Source: Atrichornis clamosus
Taxonomy: Eukaryota > Chordata > Aves > Passeriformes > Menuridae
Reading direction: 5' to 3'
Assembly (NCBI GenBank): GCA_013400975.1
Contig: WBMZ01003272.1
Coordinates: forward strand, 82,158-146,157
DNA: 64,000 nt
A program made the translations under genes and the position numbers. The notes beneath the pieces are model-generated. The model searched no databases and had not been told where the DNA came from. It saw only the letters and a list, made by a program, of their open reading frames with translations. This document shows positions 50,687 through 62,182 of this stretch, piece after piece (positions within the stretch are counted from its first letter, which is position 1; every line of letters begins with the position of its first letter).

Positions 50687-52881
50687 CTGGAATCAGAAAA
50701 GAAAGGTCACACTAAGAGGAGGCTTGACCAGAACATCAAAAAAAAAAAAAAAATCAATTAAATAATCCAAACACATTATTAAACAAATGAAAAAGGCTTC
50801 ACTGCTAAAGCTGTATTAACAAGGCAAATGTTTAGAGATAACATTATCATCTCCCAGTCCTATTTCTGGAGGTCGTGGCCCTGCCATCAGCACTGGGCAG
50901 ACGTGTGGGGGATCTCAGAAGATCCTGGTGCTTTCAGCCTTGGATGGCAGAGAATAAGCTGGCTGAGAGGTGCCTTATTTCCAAATTCTGACCTGACCCA
51001 AGACATTCTTCCTTAAATTGCCGTTGGGGCTGAAAAGCAAAGAAGGTACAACCCCACCTCTGAGGGAGAACAAGGAGGAAATGGAAGTCTAAATTTAACT
51101 CAGTTTTGCTACAAAAAAAAATCATCATGGTACACAGGATGCCTGTTTAGTTTATTTCCAGAAAGGCTCAGTGGCACATTCCCTGAGACAGGCTGGGGAG
51201 CAGGTGTGGCATTTGCCTCAGTGTTGCGTGGTTCACATCACACAACCAAAGGCATTTTTCAGGCTTGGAGTAGCTGCACCGATGAGTCTGAAAGCTCAGG
51301 ATCTCACCAGCCATCAGGACCTACCCGTGCATGACAGAAAAGGAAACACAGCTCAGCAGCCAGAACCCTTCACACAAGTAATGCCAGCTCAGCAAATCAT
51401 TCCTTCAGCATCCCCAAACTTATCAATCCCACATTTGAGCTTCATTTACAGCCTGGCTCCATCAGAAAATAGATCTTCGTTGGTCCATGGGGTAATTGCT
51501 TATCACACGTGGCTGACTGGATCTGAAGGAAACTTGACCTGGTGTCAGGAGGATGCACTTCAGGTGTGTGATGAGGTGGAGACAATACCAAAGCAACCCG
51601 GGAAGGAGTGGATTGTTACAGCTCCAAATATCCCTCTCCAGAGACCTTTTCCAGAAGGAAAGGATAAAGCCGAGGTCATGAGCCAAAATCCTGATGGCAC
51701 ATTGTCACTCCAGTGACAAGTAAGCAGATGTCAGTGATGAAGTGACAGAATAATGAATGAAAAATCCTTATATTATTTACATTAAATCCACTATAATTAT
51801 TCCCTGCAAACACTAAATCCCATCTATTAAAAAAGGACAACAAAGTGCTATTACAAAGCAGCCTTGACTATAAAGGTCTACCCTGCTACCTGTTATTTGT
51901 ATTATGTTTTCATGACAAGAAATAAAGGTTTGGACATGACTGAAAGATCATTTTTGAGGCACAAACTGCTGCAACATAACTCCAAGCTAAGCATTCAATG
52001 ATGTAAAGAGGAAGAGAGGTGCATGGTGAGTCCATTATTTTAATTATTTAATTTAAAAGCTGCACCTCCACCATACACCTCATTGGCTACACAAAAGCAA
52101 TTCCTTCTCTACTCCACAGCAAAGCTTTGGAAACTCTTTTTGCTACCTGATAACAGGACTAATCACAGAGCTGCTACAAAAGGGCTCAGAATGTGTTCCA
52201 GGGGAAAAAGAAATCTGTATCCAAATTAGTTTGGCTCACTGTTATCATCATATCAGAAGATTCCTCTCCCAGCAGTTCATCAACAGTGGTATCAGCTTCC
52301 CAACCAGGACAGAAGAACCGCTTCCTAATTTGTAAGTAATTCCCTGGCAACTCCTGGGAATTAACAGCAAATATCCAAGGCTGTAAAAAAATTACATCTA
52401 TAGCTAACTTTGTATTCCCAGTTTTATCCTCATGCAAAACCAGTCTGGAACACCCTAATGAAGCTCATTTCAGCACTCATTACCCCTTTAGCCACCACAA
52501 CCAAAGTTAATTACAATCTGAAACCCCAACTGACCTTTTTAAAAGAGTTTAAAAAATCATTTCGAAGCTGTGGGCATCTGCTATGAGCAAATCAAAAGTT
52601 ATTAAACTCTAAGGCCATAAAAAAACCTCATCTCCCAAATCCCAAAGCAAATAGATTGAAGTGAGCTAATGAACACTGCTGCCTGTCAAGAGGATACACC
52701 TGTGTAAACACACACCTTACAAAGCAAAGCCAAATCCCTCCTGCCAGCCCTGATTTCCAAATTTCTACTGTGTCATTCCAAAGGTAACCCGAATCCGAAC
52801 AGCAAGAGAGAAAAACCAACTTTATTCTTTGAAGCAGAACAAGTACCAGGATCTGTCACCAACATCCAACAATGACAATAT

Positions 52882-52934
52882 CATGGACTGGATTATCTTA
52901 CGAGGTCTTTTCCAACCTTAATCACTCTGTGACA
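52882..52934 (+). repeat. CR1 3'-terminal fragment, in intron 7
   Basis: ATGGACTGGATTATCTTACG, AGGTCTTTTCCAACCTTAAT, CACTCTGTGACAT. Confidence 0.82.
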
Positions 52935-54005
52935 TGGTACTTTAACTTCCAATAATCCTTCCCCTAGTCCAGATCTGTCCAACCAAATTAAGAACTCCAT
53001 TGGTGCATCTGATGACCCTATTTACAGTGTTGACAAGACTGCTGAGCTTGGGAGACTCGTTACTTGAAAAATAAGAGCTTTAGACTGACTTTAAAACCGA
53101 TTTAAAGGATTACAATCAAATCTCTAGCAATGGGGTTTACTACAAGAAATCTAGAGGAAACAAGCTGCTTTATTCTGACCACTTCAAGACATGTCCAGGG
53201 AGAAGGACAGGGTAAAAAGCAGGCAAATACTCCCCCATCCCAACTTTCCCTTACTTCACCAAGTATCCATCTAGAAACAGCACAATTCTCAAATCTTATC
53301 CTTGCTTTTTTGTTATCCAGAAAAGATAACTGCTCTACTCTCACTCACATCACAACCTCGGGGTATTTGTTCATTTCAGCTCTATTTATGTACATTTTTT
53401 CTCTTTTTTATCTGCTACCACAGTGAAGCCACCAGCCCTTTTTTATGGGTACAAACCCACACTGCCTCACAAGTCTACTGGCTATTAATGACAACCTTTA
53501 TTATCAAGTGCAGGAGCATCCAAAAAATCCTTCCACGACAGCAGAGGACCCAAAATGTGGCACACAACCACATTCTCACAAAGGGAATCAAAAGGCCTAG
53601 AGACAAACAGCAGTGCAGCTGCAGGAAGGGGGTGACAGGGTGCCAATTTTTAGGACCAGGAAAGTCCTTATCAATATTTTCTGCTTCACACAGTCATATG
53701 ACCAAACTTTGAAGGACACCAAGGAAAAAAAAAGTAATTTTAGTCTAAGGGTCATTTAAATACACATCCTGAATATGCTAATAAGCTTAATAAAGTACAT
53801 GCTACAACATTTATATTACTCAATTCTCTGCTAAGATCATATGATACATAACAAAGGAGGAGAGAAGTTTGGGCTGTTTATAAGAAGGGCAGAAATTACA
53901 CCTAGTTAGGATGAAGACCCAAAAAGCTCTTGGAGACACTGCATACACTGTTCTCCTCTCCCTCCTCCCAAGCAGGGATGATTCCTTGGCAAGCTTCCCA
54001 TGTAG

Positions 54006-54020
54006 GATTATTATTATTAT
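54006..54020. repeat. (ATT)n microsatellite
   Basis: GATTATTATTATTATCATC; short trinucleotide run in intron 7. Confidence 0.85.
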
Positions 54021-54751
54021 CATCCAGGTTAACATAATTCTATTGTTTTTATTATAGCTCTAGCTCTAGAACTGAAACAGGCCCACTACAAACCTGCCCA
54101 AAATCACAAAAACCTTGGTGCTTTTTCCATCAGGGAACAGCAGCTACAGACAAAAGTTATTGATGGCAAAGCAAAAGGCTTCTGTTACCCTACTAATAAC
54201 CCTCTCTGAGCAGGAACATTCACTGAAATAAGGTAAATCTATTAAACTTACTCCCAGAAAAGTAGCACAGTTGAGTAGGAAGAAGCAGAGATCTTGTGTC
54301 AATCCTTCACCTAAGAGATGGATTATTTCTAGCAACAAGAAGGCAATTTTTTAGTTTGGTCCAGGGTTAAGATGTCTTGCAAAACCATTTGGAGAAAAAA
54401 ACCTGCACTTCAGATGCCACATGCTACCTCACACAGATGAATAACCACATACTCCTTGCTGTAACCAAACCATGACTAGCTTTTGGAAAACAGCAGCTAT
54501 TTATCACCCAGGAACCTGGGATCACAGGAACTTGGTTCTTAGGATTTTGGATCACAGGAAGATGCACAATGGCAAAAGCCAAAGGACACAGACCTAACCC
54601 TGGTAGGCAAAGCCTCAGCCAGCCAGGTATCCTGGCAAAAAGGATGGGGGTGAGATTTCCATTCTCCTGACAAAATGGCACTCTCTCATGGAAATACTCC
54701 AGTTCAGTCCCTGTACAGAATCTACAGAACCAATCTAAGCAGCAAACTTAC

Positions 54752-54806
54752 CTTCTCCACATCCTCGGCCACAGTTGCCTTGTACTGCAGAACTTCACTG
54801 TTCTCA
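54752..54806 (-). CDS. NDUFA10: NDUFA10 exon 7
   Basis: A short 55-nt exon. One base completes the Ser codon from exon 6, followed by 18 codons, ENSEVLQYKATVAEDVEK. The human exon also has 18 residues here (EMCEVLQY...), so length is conserved although the second half has diverged. EVLQY is the anchor. The acceptor is TTCTTTGCAG above 54806 and the donor is GTAAGT from 54751 downward. Phase out is 0. Confidence 0.93.
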
Positions 54807-55570
54807 CTGCAAAGAAGAAAGACATTGAATTCCCCTGATAAAACTGCTATACCCATCCTCTTCCGCCACTCCAAAATGAACAGAAATTAAGTTAAAAGCC
54901 ACAAACACCAAACCACAATCCTTACAATTTTTTAGAATGCTCACAGCTGTTGCAATGGAATTCCTGTTACACCTGTGAACAGCATCTTTCCTGCAGGAAA
55001 ATTGCTTTTAAAGGGCAAATGATCTGGATATCTACATAATTTTAGTTAAAAAAAAACAAAAACCAAAAACACCTATGAATTTGTTTTGATTTAATTAATG
55101 TGGACACTTGCTCCAATTACAACTGCCCAGTCTATTTGAAGTGAAATTTTCAGTCAGTCTAACCCAAAACTTCAATAGCCTTTCCTTTTTACAAGTACAT
55201 GACTATCAGTGAGTAATTTTAAGAGAATATATTCATTCTTGAGAAAACTCAGACTGAACTATCTGAACCAATACAAACGCAGGCAGCAGGATCTGTAATG
55301 TAAAAACATTTTTAAAAGGCAATGTTTCCTGGTTACAAGACTGGTCTTTCAATAACGCAGCAGCCTTCAGAGAAAAGGCACTTGCAGAGCAGGAGTTCCT
55401 ACATGAACCTTTCATACCTACACATGTTCAGCCACATTCAGTAACGGCTGTTCCCAAACCTGCTCCAGCTGGAAGACCTGGAAGGCCCTGGAATACAAGC
55501 CCAATGTGCACATAATATCAAACAACACACAGCAAAGCTGAAAAGCATGGAGGAAAATTTCACAAAACCC

Positions 55571-55718
55571 CAGATAGTTTGGGTTGGAGGGATCTTAAAG
55601 TTCATCCAGTTCCACCCCCTGCCATGGGCTGGGACACCTTCCACTAGAGCAGGTTGCTCCAAGCCCCGTCCAACCTGGCCTTGGACACTTCCAGGGATGG
55701 GGCAGCCACAGCTTCTCT
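55571..55718 (-). repeat. CR1 3' end, gene-sense, in intron 6
   Basis: Reverse orientation: CAGATAGTTTGGGTTGGAGG, GATCTTAAAGTTCATCCAGT, GCCATGGGCTGGGACACC, CCGTCCAACCTGGCCTTGGA, GCAGCCACAGCTTCTCT. One of only three CR1 copies in the same orientation as NDUFA10 within its introns. Confidence 0.93.
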
Positions 55719-55818
55719 TCAGTATCAACCCAAGGGAGAGGTCAGACTTCAGCAGAGCCTTATACTGGCAATTGCATTAACAGTGCAGATCAAACCACTT
55801 GATCCCATCTCTTGATTT

Positions 55819-55915
55819 GACTCTGCAGCTTATCAGGGCTTCATTAAGAGAAAACAGCTGCTCAGTGACTCTGCAGATTATTAGAGCTTTCCTTAAGAGA
55901 AAACAGCTGCTCAGT
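55819..55915. repeat. 48/49-bp tandem duplication in intron 6
   Basis: Two adjacent units, 55819-55866 and 55867-55915, both beginning GACTCTGCAG and ending AAGAGAAAACAGCTGCTCAG, with several differences in the middle. An older local duplication. Confidence 0.88.
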
Positions 55916-57300
55916 GGAAGCAATATTGGATATGAAAGGGAACATTAGCAATCTTAAGGCTCTGGTCCAGGAAAAGAGAAAAATCAAACAAAACCCAAAC
56001 ACAGTCTGTTCCAAATCACCAGCCAGTACCTGCCACAGCACCCAGCTCACAAATCACTACCAGCAAAAACATTAAAGACATTCATAAACATGTCAGACTA
56101 GAAAGAAAACATCCATTTTAAGGCAAATATCCACTATAAAGCACCTTAAGCAGCATCAGGCTGCTCCAGTTAAACAGGAGAAGGTAACAGGAGATTTGCC
56201 CAGTAACAAATTACTTTCCTGCTGCAATTCAAGAGAACAAGCAAACAAAACCTCAACATGGAAAGTGTGCAGAGGTTTGCTCAGCAGTCTGTAACAACTC
56301 TTTTTAGCCTGTCTGCACCAGATTTTGGGCATCCTCAAGAGTCAGGGAATCAAATAGGGTCTCTAGGCAGACTAAGAGGTAACAGCCAGGAATGAACACA
56401 GCTTGCTGCATCACTCTGCCAGCAAACAGTTAAAGGCAGCTGTGGCTCCTGTATTTATCCAAGGCAGGAGTCATCATGAGGTCCAGAGGTGCACAGAGCT
56501 GGATGCACACATTCCCAACTCCCTCACATCCAGGGGACAGAGACAAAGATCAATGTGACAAGCTCCTGTGAGCCCATCTGCTGACAGGATGCCAAGCAGA
56601 GGGTGTTTGCTTAACAAGTGTACTGACCATGCACAGACAAAGGGGAAGGAGTTGAAATCACAGCAGGATTTAGCCTCACTAAACACCACAGATCTATCTG
56701 GAGCTCGATTTGATCCAAAGAACAAGCAGCACTTTTCTCCTCACCAATAATTCAATTTTGCCCTCAGGGGGATGACACTCCCAAAGCTTCCCACCCTCCC
56801 TCTCCATCCTTATTTCCTATTATTCCCTTCCAAGAGCCCCATGCTGGCTGTGGGGGACACACTGGGATGCAGCTGACCATACACAACACCAACAACTCCT
56901 GCCTGCATGAATGACAAGCTCAATATGAAGTTATCCAGTTCAATTGCTGCCAGAGCCATCACCCTGATCCACCCAGGGAGATGGAGCAAGAACCAGGGGG
57001 ACACAGGCAGGATACAAAATACCTGGGAATCTGCTTTGATTTCAGTCTAACTCAATAATCAGCCTCATGCACACACCAGAACTTGCACAATTAGGTAATT
57101 TGATGACCTCTGAGAGTTTCTCTTCCAGAGCTATGAGGGACTCAACAATGTTTTTAGATTTTTAGGACAATTTTAATTTTCAAAGAGCTCTTTTATAAGA
57201 AGTGGGAGAGCTGGCAGGCTCTGTCTCATCCTGAATTTACAGGGCACACATTTTTGCTTCCCAGCTAGAAGAAGTCAGGGGAGCCCAGAGAGTAACAGCA

Positions 57301-57563
57301 CAAGGGGGAATGGCTTCCCACTGCCAGAGGGCAGGGTTAGATGGGATATTGGGAAGAAATTCTTCCCTGTGAGGGTGGTGAGGCCCTGGCACAGGTTGCC
57401 CAGAGAAGCTGTGGCTGCCCCATCCCTGGAAGTGTCCAAGGCCAGGTTGGATGGGACGTGGAGCAACCTGGAATCGTGGAAGGTGTCCCTGCCCAGGGCA
57501 GTGGAGTGGGACTGGATGAGCTTTAAAGTCCCTTCCAATCTGAACCATTCTGGGATTCTACGA
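57301..57563 (+). repeat. CR1 3' end, in intron 6 near exon 6
   Basis: GGGGGAATGGCTTCCCACTG, GATGGGATATTGGGAAGAAA through CCCTTCCAATCTGAACCATT to CTGGGATTCTACGA. About 375 nt beyond the exon 6 donor. Confidence 0.94.
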
Positions 57564-57937
57564 AAATTGAAAGGAGTTTTTGGGACAGAAAAATTCCAAA
57601 ACTCTCCAAAAAGGCCCAAGAAAAGCTTGTACTGCACCACACTCTCCTCAGGTCACGCAGACACAAACACACAGCCATGGCTATGGCATTCTGCACATCA
57701 CTCCTAGGTCCATTTTTACTCTCCAGCATTGCCATCAAGTTTCTGGGATGGCAGAGGTAACTGCACTCACACAGAGTTGTTATGCTATGAATGCAACACC
57801 CCATCACTAGGACACAATATTGTACCCTGTGGCACAAAAAGAATTTTTCACATGACCTTGATATTGGCAGAGATTTTAAGATTTGCATAGATTTTCACTC
57901 AAAAGACTTAAGAGACAAAAGATTTTGGCTTGCTAAC

Positions 57938-58017
57938 CTGATCTCTGGTAGAAAGGTTCTCTTGTAAGCATCCTCAATGCTCTGCAGATAGGAAGGAGAC
58001 ACCTTTTTCTCATATGG
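57938..58017 (-). CDS. NDUFA10: NDUFA10 exon 6
   Basis: An 80-nt exon: 26 codons, PYEKKVSPSY to KRTFLPEI, then two bases (AG) of a Ser codon finished in exon 7. SYLQ-IE-AYK-TFLPE(I/M)S matches the human protein. The split Ser aligns with human Ser250, a residue reported as dependent on PINK1 for phosphorylation. The acceptor is GTTTTCAG above 58017 and the donor is GTTAGC from 57937 downward, a weaker but acceptable GT site. Confidence 0.94.
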
Positions 58018-59631
58018 CTGAAAACAAACAGAAGAAGTTGTGGAATTAAGTTGCTTTCTTTTCCCACCAGAACAGACTCCAGCCTAAGCAGAAGGGCTGC
58101 TACACCACCTACCAAGAGCTCCCTCTGGAATAAGCAAACATCCAAGGGAACCACACACACTAAAGCTTCAGGAATTAAGACATCTGGAGTGTTTGGAATT
58201 TCTCACATGGCATTAAGTATCTAGGGTAGACCTTAGCTTTCCAAAGGACCTTAGCTTGCTGTCTGCACATTCAAGGAAGCTATACGTAATCATCCAGAAA
58301 TTAGGAGAAGTCTGAGTCTACCTTTTCCATAAGGGGTCCAGTGTGCACCTATTTCCACAATTTCAGACAAGTGCATGGACAACCATCCACCCAACTACCC
58401 ACTCCAAAGTCCCTCTTTGAAAGTTCACGGATACCATCCCTGCTTTTAAACAGTTTGCTTTCTACACAGCGTACTTTTAATGCCACATTTGCAAAACGCC
58501 AGGAATTTCTCTAATCTACCGTGTGTTCCTTTAGTTCAGTCCTAAAACTTAAGTACATTTCCTGCTCAAAATGCTCATCCAAGTTGCCCATTACACACTG
58601 GCCCCACTGGAAGCCTTTCCTTTATCCATTGCCCCACAACAGCTGAATACACAACATTTCATCTGCCAAAGCAGCAAAATTCCTAAAAATACCATCCCTA
58701 AACAAGCCCTACAGTGCTCAGCAGTGCCACTGACCCAAAAAGTCACAAGCTGCACCAGCAATTTCTGTCTAAGGGTTTCAAAAATGCCACAGACCTTTAT
58801 GCTCACAAAGGCAAAGAACTCACAGGTTTCCCCAATACATGAATTTTCTAATTGAGTATTATTTTCTAATAAACTAAAGCTTTCTTTTCAGTCAGGTTTT
58901 CCACAGTTAACCTGCATTTCTCATAGCCTTTGAACAAGGCAAACATCATTTAATCCTCATAACACATCGGAGAACAGTTAGAAACACACACACCTAAATG
59001 TCACAGAAAAGGGGAAAAAAACCCAACTCCAAGCTAAAAACCTTATTTAGATTAGTCATTCCCCAAAAGCACCCGACAGCTTTCCTGACCCAAGACTAGT
59101 TCAATAACGCAGCCATCCAGCAGTGACTTTTCTGAATTTCAGGGAGTTGACTGAACCTGCTGATCCCAAGTGACTCACACGTGAAGCCCAGCACAGGTGT
59201 GAAGAAGCAGTCACCTGGGAAGCAGGACACAGGCAGCCCAGCTGGGCTTCTGGCACTCAGGAATAACATATATATATATGATCTTCTAAGTACATTGTGA
59301 GCAGCACATACCTGGGTATGACTTCTCAAGTGGCAGCTACAAAGCCTGGTTTTAAAAGCAGGTGAATTTCACAGAATTTCTCATTACATACTGATGCAGT
59401 CACAAAAAAGTTGAGTTTTGCACATTTTTAAAAGCAAGCATAGGAGAATATCCACACAGTCACCACCAACACACAGATCTCACTCCTCAGAGGGCAAGAG
59501 GCTCTTCAGAAGCAGAATTCTGCAGCACATCCCACAGGACTCACACATAAGGGTGTGATTACAACAGACATTAGCAGGCAGTAATGGTGAGTGATAAAGA
59601 AAAAATAAGCAATAATAAGAGATAAAATTAC
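58018..59631 (-). other. NDUFA10: NDUFA10 intron 5 (1.6 kb)
   Basis: No CR1 copy recognised. A short TA dinucleotide run sits at 59268-59280. Nothing else gene-like was seen. Confidence 0.85.
59268..59280. repeat. (TA)n run
   Basis: CATATATATATATG in intron 5. Confidence 0.85.
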
Positions 59632-59753
59632 CTTGCCTTTCTCTTGAATCCTCTTCTGCACCTCTGGGACAGGCATATCTATGTAAATGACCAAGTGAGG
59701 TGGCAGCAAATCAGAAATGCTGATCTCTTTGACCTCCTTGTAGTGATCAATGC
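59632..59753 (-). CDS. NDUFA10: NDUFA10 exon 5
   Basis: A 122-nt exon: two bases complete Cys, then 40 codons from IDHYKEVKE to QKRIQEKGK. The stretch [21 protein letters not shown] is almost the same as human. It corresponds to the central beta strand and following helix of the kinase-like fold. The acceptor is TATACAG above 59753. The donor GTAATT begins at 59631 and the exon ends on a codon boundary (phase 0). Reading on into the intron would give an artificial VILSL tail, which is not coding. Confidence 0.96.
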
Positions 59754-60409
59754 CTGTATAAAACACAAATAAATCACATTTCCCACCTTTGTATTTGCAG
59801 TCTCCTCTTCTGGGCTCATATGAAGTTTAGGGTAGGCTTCTCCTCAAGTAGGATTCAGGAAGTTTACAGAATAAACAATCTCCAGAGTACAACAGAATTA
59901 AACTAAGAAGCTACATTTACTGAGATCTAAGAACCCCTGTATCAAAGAGGGGGTTTATTCCTGACTTGAGTTTTGAGGGATCTCAGTTCTTCCTCCATCA
60001 TTTAGAGACAGTAAGCAGCAGTTCCTCTAATCAAGATGTTTGTTCCCTAAGGATTTCAGTACAATCCACTACTTATTGATGGGATTTTGTATTAAATTGT
60101 GGATTTAAAGCTTTGCTGCTTTACAAATGCAGAGCAGGAAGACACAGGTCATTACAACCAGCTCTCAAAGTCATCCAGCAACTTACAGCAGGTGGTAAAA
60201 AACAAACATCCACCTCCTAAATCAAACAGCAGAAACACAACGTGTTCAGGGAAACAGTTATCTTCACCTCAGGAGTAGCCAAAATGGCAGATTTACTAAC
60301 AGGCAGCAAGAACTCAGGAGCTCAGTGCCCATAATCCCAAACCACATCACTCAGCTTGGGAGGAACATCCCCAAATCACCTGGTTCACGCACTCTGCTCA
60401 GAGCAGGTG

Positions 60410-60990
60410 GCTCAGGACTCCACCCACAGCACTGAGTATCTCCAGGAGGGAGATCCCAGGTGATCTGCTCCAGGGCTTGATTTCCCTGCACAGTAGAAAA
60501 GGGGTGGGGTTTTTGTTACAAATGAACTTTTTTGTATTTAAATTTGTGCCCTTTGTCTTTTGTCCTCTCTGTAAGTGCCACTGAGACCAGACAGGCTGCG
60601 TCCAGCAGTGCTCCCCTCCCCTCCCCGTGTTTCTCATACCATTGCTCTGCTCTCACACCTGGAGCTGACTGGCAGGTGTTAAAGCATGATTTCCTTTTCA
60701 TAAAACCATGATGACTATTATCCCTCACCTTCACTTTTCCTAGGAATCCTCTGCTTTCCTGCAACCAAGCAGAAGCTGACTGGCCTGTAGCTCTCCTGAT
60801 CCTCTCCTTTGCCCTTCTTGAAGACAAGAGCAACAGCTGGGTTCTTTTGAGATTCCACAGGGCTGTTTAAGGCAAGTCAGCCAAAGCCTGCCAACTCATT
60901 ATCCACCCCACACCTAATGCTGCACAAGTACCATCTACCTCAAGGACCTCTGGCCTTCAGCAGCAGCTCACCCACATTTCCAGGGAACTA
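60410..60990 (-). repeat. Older, longer CR1 copy, gene-sense, in intron 4
   Basis: Reverse orientation: TATCTCCAGGAGGGAGATCC, CTGCTCCAGGGCTTGATTTC, TTTGTCTTTTGTCCTCTCTG, GCCACTGAGACCAGACAGGC, then AGCTGACTGGCCTGTAGCTC and TTTGCCCTTCTTGAAGACAA, which I recognise as avian CR1-type sequence further from the 3' end. Boundaries and continuity are approximate. Confidence 0.7.
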
Positions 60991-61033
60991 CTGGAGTTTC
61001 TGGCTCACAGGACACAAGCAGGAGTGCTGGGGC

Positions 61034-61210
61034 ACTGGGACAGGTTGCCCAGAGAAGCTGTGGCTGCCCCATATCTGAAAGTGTCCAAGGCCAGGTTGGA
61101 TGGGGCTTGGAGCAACCTGGGAGAGTGGAAGGTGTCCCTGCCCATGGTGGGGGGTGGAAAGAAAAGGGCTTTTAAGGTCCCTTCCAACTCAATCCGTTCT
61201 ATGATTCTAC
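61034..61210 (+). repeat. CR1 3' end, in intron 4
   Basis: ACTGGGACAGGTTGCCCAGA, GAAGCTGTGGCTGCCCCATA, GGATGGGGCTTGGAGCAACC, CCCTTCCAACTCAATCCGTT, CTATGATTCTAC. Confidence 0.94.
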
Positions 61211-61442
61211 AAAAGCACATTTCTTTAACATAGCAGCAGCAGCAAAGCCTTGAAGAAAAACTGGAAATCTCATGGCTTGAGGTCTGTCCTTGATGCACAA
61301 AACAGCAACACATGAACCAATGAATAATTAAAGGAATCCTGCCTTCCAAGCAGGCATTTTTTGTTTCTTTTTTTTAAAGTAAACCACCACACTTCTGACA
61401 AATTATGGCAAAATAGCTTCCTTTAACATGCCAAGAACTCAC

Positions 61443-61529
61443 ATCTCTTGTGGACATATCCTTGCTTGACCATGGCATCCAGAAACACAAAGTCACTGTA
61501 GGGAGAGCGCTCCAACACCACACCTTGAC
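61443..61529 (-). CDS. NDUFA10: NDUFA10 exon 4: Glu-Arg-Ser motif exon
   Basis: An 87-nt exon encoding 28 full codons, [12 protein letters not shown] to KQGYVHKR, with split codons at both ends (Gly before, Cys after). LERS corresponds to the (D/E)RS motif that lines the active site in deoxynucleoside kinases, and human NDUFA10 also has LERS here. SDFVFL-AM--QG is conserved as well. The acceptor is CACTTGCAG above 61529 and the donor is GTGAGT from 61442 downward. A CR1 3' remnant lies only about 40 nt upstream of the acceptor, in the branch-point zone of intron 3. Confidence 0.96.
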
Positions 61530-61566
61530 CTGCAAGTGAAAAGAGGTTCCAGCTTGGAATTAAAGG

Positions 61567-61616
61567 AACTTCAAGGTCCCTTCCAACCCAAAGCACTCTA
61601 TGGTTCCATCATTCTA
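61567..61616 (+). repeat. CR1 3'-terminal remnant near exon 4 acceptor
   Basis: AACTTCAAGGTCCCTTCCAA, CCCAAAGCACTCTATGGTTC, CATCATTCTA. Positioned 38-87 nt upstream (gene direction) of the exon 4 acceptor. Confidence 0.85.
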
Positions 61617-62020
61617 AGCAACAGGTAAATCAGTGTTGGGATAGGAAATCTTTTCTCACCAGAAAACACTCCAATTATAACAAAACCACAACAAAAGAAT
61701 ATTAATGAACTCAAAAAGGCTGAACAACAGACACCAACAGGACACAAGTTAAGGGAGGGTTTTATAAAAGCCTGTCCAACTCACAGCTATCTTAGCATGC
61801 TTAAAATGTCTTCATGAAAATAACCATCAGGGATTGCAAAATTAATTAAATTGGTGACTGGTGTGTGTCTTCTTCGCTAGAAACAAGATACAGCTCTAAC
61901 AGAAAGTGTGCACGCTGTGTTTCTAAACATGCTGCTGCCCTGCACTAAAGGAGGAAATAGAAGAGATTTAACCAATTAGGAGCCTTTCATTTTAAAACAC
62001 AGAGATCAGCAGAGCACTTA

Positions 62021-62120
62021 GAATATCCAGAGTGGGAAGGGTCCCACAAGGATCATCAAGTCCAACCCCTGGCCCTGCCCAGGACACCCCAAGAGCCACA
62101 CCCTGTGCCTGAGAGCAGTG
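62021..62120 (-). repeat. CR1 3' end, second subfamily, in intron 3
   Basis: Reverse orientation: GAATATCCAGAGTGGGAAGG, GTCCCACAAGGATCATCAAG, TCCAACCCCTGGCCCTGCCC, AGGACACCCCAAGAGCCACA. Same subfamily as 10391-10500. Confidence 0.88.
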
Positions 62121-62182
62121 TTCTCTCACAACTTGCAGTCAGAAGCTAATTCAGACGTGAGATGCAAGCCTGGAGCCCCAAC

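Larger units (their letters stand above)
50687..54751 (-). other. NDUFA10: NDUFA10 intron 7 (4.1 kb)
   Basis: Mostly unique sequence with one short CR1 terminus (52882-52934) and an ATT trinucleotide run (54006-54020). A 181-codon open frame on the opposite strand (51171-51716) has no family resemblance I recognise and is not called as a gene. Confidence 0.85.
54807..57937 (-). other. NDUFA10: NDUFA10 intron 6 (3.1 kb)
   Basis: Contains a CR1 copy in gene-sense orientation (55571-55718), a 48/49-bp two-copy tandem repeat (55819-55915) and an antisense CR1 (57301-57563). The rest is unremarkable. Confidence 0.85.
59754..61442 (-). other. NDUFA10: NDUFA10 intron 4 (1.7 kb)
   Basis: About 45 percent of this intron is CR1-derived: a longer, older copy in gene-sense orientation (60410-60990) and an antisense copy (61034-61210). 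Confidence 0.85.
61530..62182 (-). other. NDUFA10: NDUFA10 intron 3 (653 nt)
   Basis: Short intron with a CR1 3' remnant (61567-61616) about 40-90 nt upstream of the exon 4 acceptor and a gene-sense CR1 fragment (62021-62120) about 60 nt upstream of 62182 on the plus strand, near the exon 3 donor. Confidence 0.85.

Noticed and set aside
52180..52260. C/D-box snoRNA-like spacing (ATGATGA and CTGA on the minus strand) in intron 7
   Set aside because: The flanking bases do not form the terminal stem expected of a C/D snoRNA and no guide-box pattern is evident.
59632..59766. Continuation of exon 5 past KGK into VILSL
   Set aside because: The GTAATT donor follows KGK and the human protein continues with exon 6 sequence, so the extra residues are intronic.
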